Positions 21,091 to 33,550 of a stretch of 64,000 nt of DNA are shown here, piece by piece; positions within the stretch are counted from its first letter, which is position 1, and every line of letters starts with the position of its first letter. The DNA lies in assembly GCA_948567375.1 (NCBI GenBank), contig OX419760.1:61748911-61812910 (forward strand). Direction: 5' to 3'. This DNA is from Lunularia cruciata (lineage: Eukaryota > Streptophyta > Marchantiopsida > Lunulariales > Lunulariaceae). The notes below the pieces were generated by a model. It was not told where the DNA came from, searched no databases, and saw only the letters and a program-made list of their open reading frames with translations. A program made the translations under genes and the position numbers.

Positions 21091-23760
21091 TGATTTCCGG
21101 CGGCACACGTGTCTTAGAACCGACACGGCGTCGGCACCGGCTCCAGATTTTGTCTCAGCTCACTAAATTCCCATATCTCCCCGGTCCAACATCAAAATCC
21201 AGAATTTAAAAAACCCATCTGTCTCATTTTTCCTAGCACACATTCTCATGTCCAAATTTCTCACAAAATGTATTTATTTCTCCATAATACTCACAAATTT
21301 GCAGTTTGTGTGATTAAATTCCGAGTAGACCCAAAATGTACAAGTTTTGGTCACCAAAATCATGAATTGACTTCCTCCTGCTTGTTCACTATATTATTGG
21401 AACCCCTTGTAAATAAATTTTAGAAATGACAATTCTGAAGGCCTACCCTATCTCCCTCCTGCCGCAGGAGGTGCAACTGACCTGGCGCTTGGAGCCAATG
21501 TCAAACTTGTTCATAAATCAACATTCTAAAAACTCATAATTTCTCAAAAATTACACGAAAAAAATCTGTGTTATTAATTTTTTCATTATAGGTCGGGTAA
21601 AAGGTATAAAATCCCTTTATGTACTGCATTTCTGGTTAAATTTCAGTTAAATATCTAGTAAATTTTCTATTTACTTTTATTTTGATTCAATGTCATGAAT
21701 AATTCCTAAAATGTGTACATTGTTAGATAAATTATTTTGGGAGCTTTCCTCGCCCTATGAAATATACAAATGGGTATATGTATGTCAAATAACTAGAATA
21801 AAATCCTATTAAAAATATGATATAGCGCTTAAAAATTTGATTTCCAAAATAAAAATGTATATTATGATTTTAGGAATATTGCTGTGCATTTTCAAGATCA
21901 AATAGTTCTCACAGGTTGTGATAATGGGGTATTTCTATGTTGGCAATTTTCAAAGTACTTGTAAATTCATTAAAAAATATTTTTAAAGAAATTTTTTATA
22001 ATTTTAAAAATTCTTGAGATTTTAAATTCGTAAAAAACCTTAGTAAAAAATTTCAAGCACATCTGACCTCTAGAACTCAAGATCCTCTTTTTGGAGGAAG
22101 TTACAAACCTCAAAGTACTACAAGAATGTCTGAAAGTCACGAGACTAGAGTATATTCTTCCTAACTTCCAGAAATAGAAAATGACAACTTAGTGAGAAAA
22201 TAATAGTTGGACATATTTCAAATTATATTTCTATGTATAACATGAAGGTTTGGTACATGGGTCACAATGTTGGATCATCTCTTTTTTTAATTAGGAATTT
22301 AGTGCATGGGAATAGCATTTAATTGATTATGTGAATTTTATTTTGTGTTTTAAGCTTAGCAACAAGGCCTTAAATAATATTTTATGAAGTAGAATGATAT
22401 CTATAGGATGAATCTATTTTCAGACCATGTAAAAAGAATGAAGACTTATACAGGAGGTTGATTTGGACTTTAAAATATTATTCAAGTCTTTTTTATTCAT
22501 TTAATTAATGAAATAATGCATATTAGGGTGGTTAATACCATACATTACATCAATATATAAAAATGAGTAATGATAGATATATATATATATATAGTGTATA
22601 TGATAGAGGAATCATTTCTTCTACATAGAGTGGAGAAGTAGCATGGTTATTTGTAAATGCATATTTCATAAGATCTAATAATTATGTTTGACATATGATA
22701 TGCAGTTTATTACGTATATATAAAATTTAATGTTATCTAAACTAAAATAATTTATTATTTAGAAAATGGATATATTTTCATTCATTAAGTAAACCATACA
22801 ACAAATACTTTGCTCAAGCAAGATAAAAGCTGCACTAATAACTGCAAGTAATAATACAAGTGTAATAAATAATAATATTACTTGTACAAAGCATATTTTG
22901 ATGTTGTTAAAAAAGAGAGTAAATATTAGAGGTTGCCAAGTCCTCCTTTAGTTCTTCTTAAGTGCACTTGATGGTGCATGGGTTCCCATCCCAAGGCAAA
23001 AAATTGGACATGTTCAACAAATAATTTTTTATTGGATTTAAAGCTTACAATACTTGAGTATGATATAGGGGAGTTCACTCCTTAGGTTAATTTGGTGGGC
23101 AGATGTAGAGGAATTGCCAATAAACCAAAAAGTCCCAACTTCTTTCAAAAATTCATATCAAGTTAATAGACATCTTAAGTGATGGGCCAACATATTTGGA
23201 TATTGGGAGCAAGAATCCAAAGTCCAAATTAAAATATCACTCACCAATTTTATTTTGTAAATCATATTGTTGGAAATAGGGTGCCTTGTGTAGAAACTAA
23301 ATTACTTAAAAGAATATTTAAATGAAATAAATTAATTAAAATAATATTTCAAAAAAATTAAAATTATTTTATTTTTTGGATAAAAGTAATGATTAATTGT
23401 CCATGCCTAGGAGGAGGCTGATTTTTACGGGTGAAAGTGGACCCAAGAAACAAGACCTGCAAATATATGGTAAAAGAGAGATTAGCTCATTAAACGTAAG
23501 GTAGACCCAAGAAATTAAAATTGGATGAAGTTGCAATAAAGTAGACCCAAAAAATATGAACTTGAATAAGAGGAAAAAGATTGTGAGGCAAAAAGTGAAA
23601 ATATTAACAGCTTAAGGGAAAATTACTTGGAGGAGTCAAACATTAGACCTATGGCTAATTGACTCAGTGAATTTTAGAAGAGAAGTGAGTAGGGTGTATT
23701 GAACAAAAGGTTTAACTTTGACCATAGTGTGAGAGAATAGAAAATATTTTAGCTTGAGTA
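21091..23760. other. AT-rich spacer, no gene recognised
   Basis: After the IGS the sequence becomes AT-rich, with a short (AT)n run at about 22577-22594 and a thrice-repeated GTAGACCCAAGAAA-like phrase near 23448-23550. No protein motif found. Confidence 0.45.
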
Positions 23761-24420
23761 AATAAAAAATAGTGATAGGATTCCTTAAAGTGAAACTCAA
23801 GTAGTAGATGTATCCTCATCCAAAAAGGAGACACCAAGGATACAAAAGTTGATGTGGAAAAGGAAGAGGGCATCAAGGATCCTTCACCCTAAAAGCATTG
23901 ACTTCCACCTATGGTGACAAAGAAGAAGAAGAACAATGGGAGGATGCATAATTTGTCCCAAACTTGCAAGGCCAAGAAGTGGAAGAGTGCACTATAGGAC
24001 CTAAAGAGGACATAACCAAGATGGCAAATGCCTAAAAAGGTGCCCTTAAGCCTCATTAGAGAAGAAGAAGTCTCAATCAAGCACAAAGATCATGCCAAGT
24101 GCTCAAATACACAAGAACGGTAGCCCAAAGTTCCTATTTATGCCAAAGTCTTGCAATTGGAAGATGACTAGATCACAAAAAATACCAAGGAGGGGGATGT
24201 CTACATTAAATCCAACATTCCAAACCCTGCACTGTGGGTACAAACCAAAATTGGAAATCTTTGGTGCAGCCAATTCTTCATCAATAGGCACAAAGAGTCT
24301 AGTCCAAGCAAATTTGGCATCAACATCTCTTTACTTCGCTATTAAGAATGGTCCTTCAAGATGTTCATCAAAATAACCTAGAGGATGGAAATGAGTGGGG
24401 AATCTCTTACTCTTCTCTTG
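23760..24420 (+). pseudogene. Decayed mobile-element-like coding remnant
   Basis: Plus-strand frames around 23900-24380 read as broken protein: a Lys/Glu-rich stretch, then a Lys/Pro/Ser-rich stretch ending in a 94-codon open frame at 24092-24376. Composition and order resemble the end of the remnant at 16.5-16.9 kb. The start, TGATAGGATTCCTT at about 23774, is the same 14-mer found at the 18S junction at 17.18 kb. Family unknown. Confidence 0.3.
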
Positions 24421-25980
24421 GGCTAGGAGATTGGTTCACATGTAAAAATGAATTGCAAACAAAGCAAGGTATGTAGCACCTCTATCCTCCTCAAAGTCTT
24501 GGTGCAATATCTTGGCCTGCCAATTGAACATGTCAACCAAATCAACTTGCTTGCCTGAGTACATATAATAAAAAACATAGCCTTGCTATTAGTTAAGTGG
24601 GTGGTTTCTTTTTGGTTTGAATACTTTCATAACTGCCTATACTATGGGTCCCCTTGCGGGGTCTTTATTATTGGCAACTCTCCGCCCATTGTTCTTTGAC
24701 TCTTGTCATTGAAAGTAGCCCTGATTTTGGCAGTCAATTTCTTGTTTGCAATTTTTTTGTCGAGAGTCATTGCTCTTACCACTCCTACATCCAGGCCGAG
24801 TACCATGCGCTACTGCTCATTTCTCCATTATTAGGTTTCCTTCTCATTCCTCTGGTATCATCTCCCTCATTATTCTCATTTGGTGTATAATGGTGAAGTT
24901 ATTCAACTCTCAATTCCTGAGCAAGACCCCCAAATGTTTGTTCTAGATTACTACTGTCCTATAATATATTGCCCATTTGTTCATAGCAAGAGACCTAAGG
25001 ATGGCCTTGGTGGTCTTTCTATACATTCTAGTTTCAAACAACATGATTCTTGATGGCTAGGAAGAAGGTGAGGGTTGAGTCCTTATCTACTTTGAGTACT
25101 GAGGATCCTCACTCTGTGTGCTACCCAAGTCAGAATGTTGTGGACTACTGATTCTTGACAAAGTGTCAATTCTACTTGATCAACTACAAAGTGCACAAGG
25201 TTCTCCAAAAAGTGCAGTTGTTGGCTAAACTCCACAATTTATAGTCTAGTTCCTTGGCCATTCTGTAGCTCCTTGGCAGTTAAGGAGTATGTGAGCACTC
25301 ATCATCCATGCATGCAAAAGCATTTGTATCTCCTCCTTGGCTAGGTCACTCTCTTGATGTGCATGCCTTTCATGATTGGTCACTTTCCTAGATGCCAAGT
25401 CTACCTGCCAAATGCTAAGGGTTATCTTTACTATAATGGCCCTTAGTGGCCATTCTCAGCTGAGCTTGTGGTGCATTCAAATTACAGGAGTGCTTAAGTA
25501 TGAGTGCCAGTGGGGTGCTTGGCACTTGGGTCTGTAAGCACTCGGGATTACCCTTCAAAGACATGACTTGCCCCAAGGGGAATTGGCATGTTGAATTCTC
25601 AGCTGAGCTAGCCTTCTCAAGGATTATACGTCTTTTGATCATGTTTGTATAAGATGTATCCCCAATCAATCAGACTTTTTAAGAACAAGTGTTTGAAGAA
25701 TGCAGCTTGAGACTTGGTCAAGCATGTGGACCATTGAGGCTCTAAGATCTTTATCAATGCTCCTGTTATCTTTCCTCTTATTGGATTCTTGGAATCCATC
25801 ACAAGTTATCCATTTCAAGGATGTTTCTCATGCATGAAGATCTTTCTATCCTCTTCTGAATTTGGTCATTCAGGTTAAACCCCCTACCAACTATTCCTTA
25901 ATCATTTCCTAATATTTTCATCCATATTCCTCCATGGGAATGGTATCCATGCCATCACATTTGCTCTGAGATTATACCTT
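24421..25980. other. CpG-poor retroelement-like debris
   Basis: Long interrupted frames on both strands (for example 25415-25669 and 25617-25802, minus) and scarce CpG suggest a decayed repeat. I see no RT, integrase or gag motif and make no family call. Confidence 0.35.
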
Positions 25981-25984
25981 CTTG

Positions 25985-26100
25985 CTCCCAAAGAGGGAGA
26001 AAAAGATGACCACGTAGAGAACACGAAGGATGGGAAGACCCCCATCAAGCCGTACAAGGGAGAGACAAAAAAAGGTAAAATGGGGCTAGGCCCCAATAGA
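25985..26100 (-). repeat. Dispersed ~100 bp repeat, copy 1
   Basis: Minus strand: GGGGCCTAGCCCCATTTTACC, then TTTTGTCTCTCCCTTGTACGG, then CTTGATGGGG-TCTTCCCATC and a CTACGTGG block. Copies 2 and 3 are at about 43.70 kb (plus) and 59.22-59.33 kb (minus). Confidence 0.75.
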
Positions 26101-26108
26101 GTCTATAC

Positions 26109-26331
26109 TTGCTCCCAAAGTGCATTCCCACTTTCATAAGAGAAAGCTCAATTGAAGCTTTTGAAGAGTTGTCTTCCGAGTTGCCATCTCCCGTAGGTCA
26201 ACCCCTTCTTCATTCCTCAAATCTCTAAGGCCATTGCTCCCAAATTGTATCCCCGTTCCGTAAGAGAAAGCTCAATTGCAGCTTTTGAAGAGTTGTCTTC
26301 CGAGCTGCAATCTCCCATGGATCAACCGCCG
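26109..26331. repeat. Imperfect tandem duplication, ~126 bp unit
   Basis: Two copies starting at about 26109 and 26235 share TTGCTCCCAAA, TAAGAGAAAGCTCAATTG, AGCTTTTGAAGAGTTGTCTT and CCGAG-TGC-ATCTCCC. They differ by scattered C/T and A/G changes. Adjacent to dispersed repeat copy 1. Confidence 0.75.
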
Positions 26332-28108
26332 GAGTGTTCAAGTTCATTCCAATCTTATCCCCCTTTTCAATAACCCCTTCACCATTATGACTAGCTTCTC
26401 TTCACACCAAATTTGCAGTCAACTTCTATCTCTCTGCGCTCACTCCTCTGATTGATAGTCACTCTCTATGAAGAACTATAAAATTACTTGCTCTCATGGT
26501 GGTGTCAAGGTTTATACCTCGTTTCATTTCTTGGCTACAATGATATTCAGTTACCTATCGCTGTCCACTCATGCGAACTAACTTTTAGATGTTCTTTCCG
26601 TTGCATTCAAAAGTGTTGTAAAACTAGTTCATCTTCCATAGGATCTTCTCGCTCTACCAAAGACGAGGTATACTGTCTTCCAAAGAATCTATATCCAAAC
26701 CCATTCATCTGAAGAAGGTGAAACCCCCCTTTCCAACGATGAGGTTACTTATCCAAAATAGAAATGGTTTCGCTATCTTCCAAAGAGAGTAAAGTCTAGT
26801 CTTGTGAAGATGCGAATCTTCTGAAGAACCATATCTTCACAAGAATAAAGATTTGTGGAACCCTCAGTACCACAACATTTTATTGCTAAATTTCTTAATA
26901 GTTTGTTGGAAGTTTAGAATTTTGGCTATTTATCTAATCCCAAGAAAACTAGGAATAAATCCCATCTTGCAGTTGAAGTAAATGAGCTAGAAAAAGTTAC
27001 AAATATGTCACAACTAAAATAAATATGTTATGCAACTTTATATCTAGAACGTACATGACATATCCATTGTACAGTACACATTACCATTACCGTTACCATC
27101 ATATAGTAAAAAGAGTACTGTGTGCACTTGATGATCTGAAGAGGACTAGAAAGAAATAATTCAAGAAAAGTATTATGCTTTGTTAATGGGTTTTGAGGTT
27201 TGGCTCCACAAACTGAAGAACAGTTAGATAGATAAGGACATAGACATAAAATTGTAGTGGAAGTGTCCAAGTAGTTATAAGATTAGGAATAGAACAAAAA
27301 TCCAAATAGGATACTCGTGTGCAAGGACCAAGCCTAGCTCAATACAACCAAAATGTGAGTGCAAAGGCAAATCAAAGAAAAGAATGATTTAAAACAAATG
27401 TTGGCACTAATCACTCGGACAAAGTTCGATAATCGAAATGGGCGACAGACAACTAAGTAGAGGATCCAATACAAGAAAATGGATAGACAAGACACTATAG
27501 AGGTTTGGACTAATTTTATCCTGCATGACCCATTTTATGAATTAGAACTATTAAAAAAGAACTGACCACCGTTTGAAGTATAAAATATTCAAAAAAGAAA
27601 CGGCAGCCCTCAATGAAATTCAACGGTGAAGCGAAAGTATGGATACACAATTATCATGGAATCTCCCACTGCCTCGATCCGCGGAGAAGTGATTATCTAA
27701 GCCCATTACTTGTTCCCCCAACCCTAATCCGCGGTGAAGTAAGTAGTGAAAGGATTGTCTGAGTACGGTGCTCTCTCGTCCTTAAACGTAACTCGCTGTG
27801 AGACCCTTTGCGTCACCATTGCAACCGTTCCCGCAACCAAACCAAACTCACGGAATCCATGTACATGAAATTACGAAATCTGCTCTCTAATCAAACTTAA
27901 AACGTACGAGCCCATTTCATAACACCATCAAACATAATCCAACATCCTTGGCCTTGGATATGGATGTGTGAATCAAGTTTATCTATCTAAGCTCACTTTC
28001 TGGAATGAATTAGGTTCTGGAATCACGAAGCCTACGTTTACAGTGAAAAATTAAACGTAGGGCACCTGCTGCGATGCTCGGATGGAACACACAAAACTGC
28101 ATCCAATT
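26332..28108. other. Spacer downstream of the bHLH gene
   Basis: No gene recognised. Two short copies of an ATCCGCGG-GAAGT-A phrase lie at about 27676-27745. From 27.3 kb CpG is retained, unlike the debris to the left. Confidence 0.4.
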
Positions 28109-28782
28109 CGAAGGGGGGTGAAATGAGGTTTTCTGTATATTTACAATAGATTTTAGTTGATTCAATTTGACAAGTTCAGCTTACATGACTGCGAAAGTGA
28201 AGAAATTCGCCAGCACTGAGAGCCATTATATTTACCACGGGCAAAAGCTTTAACTTTCTCTTCAGTAAACCGCATTCAATACCAGATGCTGGACTGATTT
28301 AGAAGTAGGACTGTGACATACGCTATATTACACGGTTGAAGGAAGTACTTTCCTGGATAGAGGTCTACCTTAGAATTGACAAACTTCAATTTAGATCGTA
28401 ATCCACATTGTAAAACTACGATCAGATGTAGATGCCAAGCTTATTATAGAACAGCGAAACTGACATTGAAATGGCACGAGCTGATAGTAACCACTTAACT
28501 GTCAAAATTGCCTGCTAGTCGCGCTATCACAAGCTTGTTAAAGCTTAGGGCAGGTTGGGCGAGATTGCCTCATACACAAATGCCACTGACATTAGTCAAA
28601 GACCCGGTCCAGCAACCCGGCGAGAGTTTTAACCAAGTCAGGGCGAATATCCTGCAAGTTTCCTGTGATCTGTACATAGCAAGATGCATCCCATTGATAG
28701 TTGTGCGATGAATTTCAAATGTCTAGATCGGGGGGTTGTTTGAGCAGCTGGACATCACAAGACGAATTTCATGTTACAATAT

Positions 28783-30701
28783 CTAAATTGTTCTCTGAAA
28801 AGCTAGCACTTGGGTCGCCATAAATTGCAACTGCGGGATTCTTGCCTAGGAAATAAAATTATCAGACTAACAAGCATTCCCCACGGTAAATAGTTATACT
28901 TTGCCAAATCTATGTATGATTGAAAATTTAGGTAAGTACGTACCTTTAAATAAATGGTGTACACATCATGGCTGTCTATGACACTACCACCACCACCAAC
29001 TAATTCCAAGCTAATGTTCGATGTAAGAGCCGAAAAGAGTCGCATGAGGAATAGCGGCATGTGCTTCTGCGTTATGCGCAATTGCATCTCATCCTTAGTG
29101 ATCCGGATATTCACCACTGTTCCATGCTTAGAAATCCACATAAACTCCCGAGACTCTATAAGGATTTCTGTACAGACATCTTTCATCATTTGGCATGATT
29201 GCGCTTTCCTTCTTTCAGCTCGAATGATTTTCTTTTTGTCGACGAGTTTCAGTTTCTCGCTCAACTCCTCCACTCGCTTTTGCATCACTCCAATGTAGTT
29301 GATAGCATTTTCAGCTATAGAGGCTCGGTCCTTCTGCTTCGAAAGAAAGAGAAAGTTTGTGCATCTAGTTAAAAGAAAGAAAGTACCAACTGCCGGGCTG
29401 AAATACTAGAATATTTCAGAACCAAGAAACTTGAAGTATTAATATTGCATAACGTCACAAGTGCAAAGTCTATTGCTGACAGTGTTAACAGGTATTTTTA
29501 CCTGGATAAAGAAGACTATAACATTATCAGAATTTTAGAAAATTGGTTCACAATTGTTTTAAGAGTTCCGTACCTTGCGAATACTCGGAATAAGCAATTC
29601 CAGTTTATGGAATTGATGGTTGAAAGAATCTCTCCTTTCTTTCTCGGATTTGAACCCTCCTATTTCTCCTCCTGACTTGACATTTCTAAACGGAGGTTTT
29701 CGGGGCAGCTTCCTGGATTGTCCCAAGGGCTTCAAGTCCGAATTAGAATTGAGACCATCAGCTGCAAGTTCACCACCAGGGCCGTATTTCAGTTGTTGAG
29801 GGTAATCTCGGAGAGAATTGTCCACGGTTCCATACTTACAGAACACCAGACAAGGCACATTTTGGATGATCTATTCTTTGTTGTATGATCCTCCTGATCT
29901 AAAGTTCTCGACAATTTAGGGATGACTGTTCTGAATAACGAGCGCTAGCAGGTGCTGATCGAAAATATCAAGCAGCTGGTTCTAGATCCAAATTGGATAA
30001 CGAGTGATCTCAGCCTGATGCATATGGTTACCTGTTGAGGTCTCTAAGCGATTCCGTGCATGTCGCCCCTTGCTCATCTCTACAAGATTAAGCAGCTGGT
30101 TCTGGACCGGAATACAAACCAGGTCCTCAGGACCTTCTGTGGAATTCTGGATCTGATCTGGATGATGAGAGCATTCAGCTTGATGGTTACCTTTCCTGGT
30201 CTCCAAGCGACTGTCCCCCAATCGTCCCTTGCGCATGCTCATGTTTACAAGATTAAGCAGTTCATTTTGGGCTGGACGAGAAAAACAAGCGAGGTCTTCA
30301 GCATCTTCTGTGAAGTTCTGGGTCTGATCTGTATGGTGAGAGCATTCAGCTTGGTGGTTACCTTTCAAGGTCTTTAAGCGACTCTCCTCCAATCGGCCCT
30401 TGCCCATGCTCATGTTTACAAGATTCAGCAGTTCATTTTCTACCGGACTAGAAACATAAACCAGGTCCGCGGGATCATCTGTGAAATTCTGGACTTGAAC
30501 TGGATAATGATGAGAGAACTGAACTTGATGACGATGGTCTGCTTTTGAGGAGGTTTCCGTACAAGTCGGTCTGTGTCCTCCGTACTTCATGGTTGTTATA
30601 CCATACAAATCTGGAAACTCTACTGGCTGGACCTGTAAAGAAGAATGATAGGCATGCTCGAAATACTCCAATTGGCGACCAGTATTTTCTTGAGATGTCA
30701 T
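28783..30701 (-). CDS. bHLH transcription factor with C-terminal ACT-like domain, four exons
   Basis: Model: exon 1 30032-30701, exon 2 29574-29806, exon 3 28944-29333, exon 4 28783-28845; about 451 residues, all phases consistent. Exon 2 ends after SIRK and exon 3 starts KDRASIAENAINYI, which splits the bHLH in the loop as in many plant bHLH genes. Basic region and helix 1 span about 275-301 (SEKERRDSFNHQF), helix 2 about 302-331. An ACT-like segment follows (TSNISLELV...VYTIYLK, about 355-430), then a 20-residue tail. This arrangement resembles plant DYT1/TDR/AMS-type factors, which act as nuclear dimers in tapetum or sporophyte development; the precise role here is inference. Exon 1 encodes three tandem 57-residue repeats (67-123, 124-180, 181-234) with NELLNLVNMS-type cores. 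Least certain is the exon 1-2 junction: the acceptor (CTCCGAG|AT) is weak, and the same GGTAAC donor occurs in every repeat. Confidence 0.8.
29999..30503 (-). repeat. Three in-frame 171 bp tandem repeats in bHLH exon 1
   Basis: Units at 30333-30503, 30162-30332 and 29999-30161 encode 57, 57 and about 54 residues. Shared residues include QNFT-D-EDL, NELLNLVNMS, GRL--SRLET and GNHQAECSHH. The third is most diverged and loses three residues. Length is a multiple of three, so unit gain or loss keeps the frame. Confidence 0.88.
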
Positions 30702-32400
30702 GTTTTCAAGATACTGAATGCGGCAGTTTGGGAAGGGGTCACAGGGGTGATGTCTTGTTCAAGTATTCTTCAAATGAGTGATACTAGAGTCAATCTCGAG
30801 CTCGTTCAACTGCGAAATGGACGAATGAAGTCTGCAGTTTGAGCCGTTTCGGGAGAGATACGAGCATGCACACAGGATGATAACTTGTTCAAGTATCCTC
30901 CAGCCGAGTCATACCAGTCATACCAGAGCAATCTCGTTCAACTGTGAAATGAATGAATCTTCAGCTCCGAAGTCTCAGGATGCAGTAGAATATCATAAAC
31001 CCTCAGCTGCACAGTCCAACTGAATCTTTCAGGGGAGTGACACGGCTTCTTATGCACGACTACGGAGATCTTGAGTGATATAGCTTTTGCACCAGGGATA
31101 CCTTGTTCAGTATCCTGCAGCGTATCGAGAACGAAGTCCTTTAATTGCACGGTGTTCATGAATCTGCCATTCAAGACTCATACCAGATTCCTTGTGCGGA
31201 AGGTTGATGCGTACCTTGTTTGTGACAGGTACAAGATTATACCTAGGATACTGAAAATCCTCCAATCCGACTCCTACTCGACATGGGCTGTTACCTTGTC
31301 GAGTATCTTTCTTAAGCTGAGTGATACTAGATTCCCTTCAAGGAACACCTCGATCTGCACAATTTGCACTCCAGGTTGGTTAGGCCAAGATATGACTATC
31401 CTTACGTCACGGGGTCATACCTTGTTCAGTCTCCTTCTTTCAGCTAAAAAATCTGACTATCACCCTATATGGGTTCAGTCACGATATCAGTAACCTTCTT
31501 TCACGATTAATACATTGTTCTTTATCCTTCCTTTAGCTGCACAATTCAACTACCACTCCAGATTGGACATGGGCTGATACCTTATTGAGTATCCTTCATT
31601 CAGCCGAATGATACCAGAGTCAGTCTAACGCACACTTCTACGGCCTGAGGTGCTACTTTGTTCACTGGTTGACAGTAACCTTCTTGATTACATTTCCTTC
31701 ATACGAGTGATATTAGGTAATACCTTGCAATTGTCCACCACCTAATGAATCCCAACATACAGGAGTGGAGTGAGACCAGATGTACTCTAACGCACACCTT
31801 CTATTGCAACATCCCGTCCCAGTGATCTTGGCTTACCGGCCAAGATGCATAGTATTCTTGGGTATCCTTGAGTGAATGATACTTGAGTCCACCGCCCCAA
31901 TTGACCCTGGTACTAGGTTCTTCATTGGTGATACTTTGCAATTGTTGAGTATCAGTATACTGAATGATACAAAGGTCCGCATGGGGTGATACCTTGAAGT
32001 TCTCACTATCCTTATCTTAGTGACATGGAAAATAGTCCGACAAGCAACTCCAAACTATACAATCGATGTCAATCCTATAAATCCTAGCATTGGAAAGTGA
32101 TACTATGCAGAGATCGGGTGATACCTTGTTGAGTATCCCTGAACACCTTCAGTTTCACAATCCGGTTCAGTTTCACAATCGGGATGACTCTTGCGGGTCC
32201 TTCGAATCTTGCACCAGTGATACCACACGTATAAGTTTCGTCCAAGGAGGAACACTAGTAAAAGGTATGTATGTCTCATTGCAATATAAGTCTTCCACCC
32301 TCCTTCAACCTCAAATCCTCAAAGTGCATCAAATTCTGTCGGTGTACTTGAGCATGAGGGATCCACTGACATTCACTGAATGCAACTTGGCATGATACCT
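30702..32400 (-). repeat. Degenerate minisatellite ('GGTATCACTC' family), minus orientation, upstream of bHLH
   Basis: About ten or more irregular copies of GGTGATACCTTGTTGAGTATCC, then TTCATTCAGCTGAGTGATACCA, then GAGT. Clear cores lie near 30740, 30880, 31100, 31285, 31425, 31580, 31720, 31935, 31990 and 32120. It is the reverse complement of the array at 10.0-10.5 kb. It starts right at the bHLH start codon and covers its likely promoter region. Confidence 0.7.
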
Positions 32401-33181
32401 ATATAATTTGTGTCCTAATTGCCTTCAATCTCCGTCAGTAACCAAGATAGCACAAGAAGTTTCTATTCCTTCAATCTTCTCCTAACACCACATACAACTT
32501 TCTCACTAAGTCTTGTAGATTACCTTCAACCTTTCCGCGCCGATAAAGTCTCCTTCATCAGCCATCAGTAATCTCTAGAACGATGTATCTTCTAGAACAT
32601 TGGACTGCAAAGACCAAGCAAATTCTCTAGTCCTTATTTGTATTTTAGAGTCAAAATTCGGATTCCCGTACATCATGCAGATCGCTTTCAACTACGTGGA
32701 GCCGAAGTGATTTCTTTCAGATACTTACACAACTCATCTACTGATACGTACAATAGGAACCTTTCAACTTACGCCAAACTAAAATCCCCCCTCAACACAT
32801 TTGCTTGTACACATATCTGTCAGTAGGTTGAGAAAGATCCCTATGAACTAACACTTAGCTGTACAAAGCCAAACATGGTACAAAACATTGGAGAGGGACA
32901 CTCAAGCAGTGAAATCAATAAACCATGCACTAATATGAAAGATCAGTGCATTAATGCTAAAACAAGAAACCAATATATTACGGCCAAGACAAACATAACA
33001 AATGAGAAACCACTACATTACAAGGGACAACTCGATTGAATGTTGTAATATTTCGTTCTCCTATTATATCTTAGTGGCTAAAGGGAGAGCCAAACCTGGT
33101 CAATACGAAGGAGAGTCGATGTTTTCAGATTTCTTGGAGGTTCTTCGTTCGTACTTTAGCTACAAAAGGAAATTAAGTACA

Positions 33182-33227
33182 ACTGTTGTAGCTAAATGTA
33201 CAATTAAGTACATTTAGCTACAACAGT
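33182..33227. repeat. Perfect 20 bp inverted repeat (hairpin)
   Basis: Arm ACTGTTGTAGCTAAATGTAC at 33182-33201, six-base loop AATTAA, exact reverse complement at 33208-33227. Confidence 0.95.
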
Positions 33228-33350
33228 ATAAAGAGAATCTGGAAACATGATATTAAGGCTAAAATAAGTGATGGCATAGAAAAGCTACCCTCCTGCACGC
33301 ACGTAAAAGTATGTTGTGAAAAGGATCCACAAAAATTTGAAAATTTGAAA

Positions 33351-33550
33351 ATAATTAAATTTGAAAGTCCAATATAGATAGTACTCCTTGCTCCTATCTC
33401 GACCGCGGATTCGTCCACAGTAATTTCATGATATCACTAAAATTATATTAGATAAAATAAATCCAATAATTAAATTTGAAAGCCGAATATAGATAGCACT
33501 CCTTTCTCCTATCTCGACCGCGGATTCGTCCACAGTAATTTCATAATATC
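33351..33550. repeat. Near-identical ~84 bp direct repeat, 115 bp apart
   Basis: Copies at 33351-33434 and 33466-33550 share ATAATTAAATTTGAAAG, AATATAGATAG-ACTCC and CTATCTCGACCGCGGATTCG, differing at about five positions. Confidence 0.92.

Noticed and set aside
19744..21093. Frames of 66-112 codons in the IGS, one with a polyproline run
   Set aside because: The proline run is the C32 homopolymer, and the frames follow the IGS subrepeats.
30060..30377. 105-codon plus-strand frame
   Set aside because: Antisense of the 171 bp coding repeats in bHLH exon 1; it repeats only because the true gene does.
30702..32400. CRISPR-like repeat array
   Set aside because: Copies are degenerate and unevenly spaced, and the setting is a eukaryotic nuclear genome.
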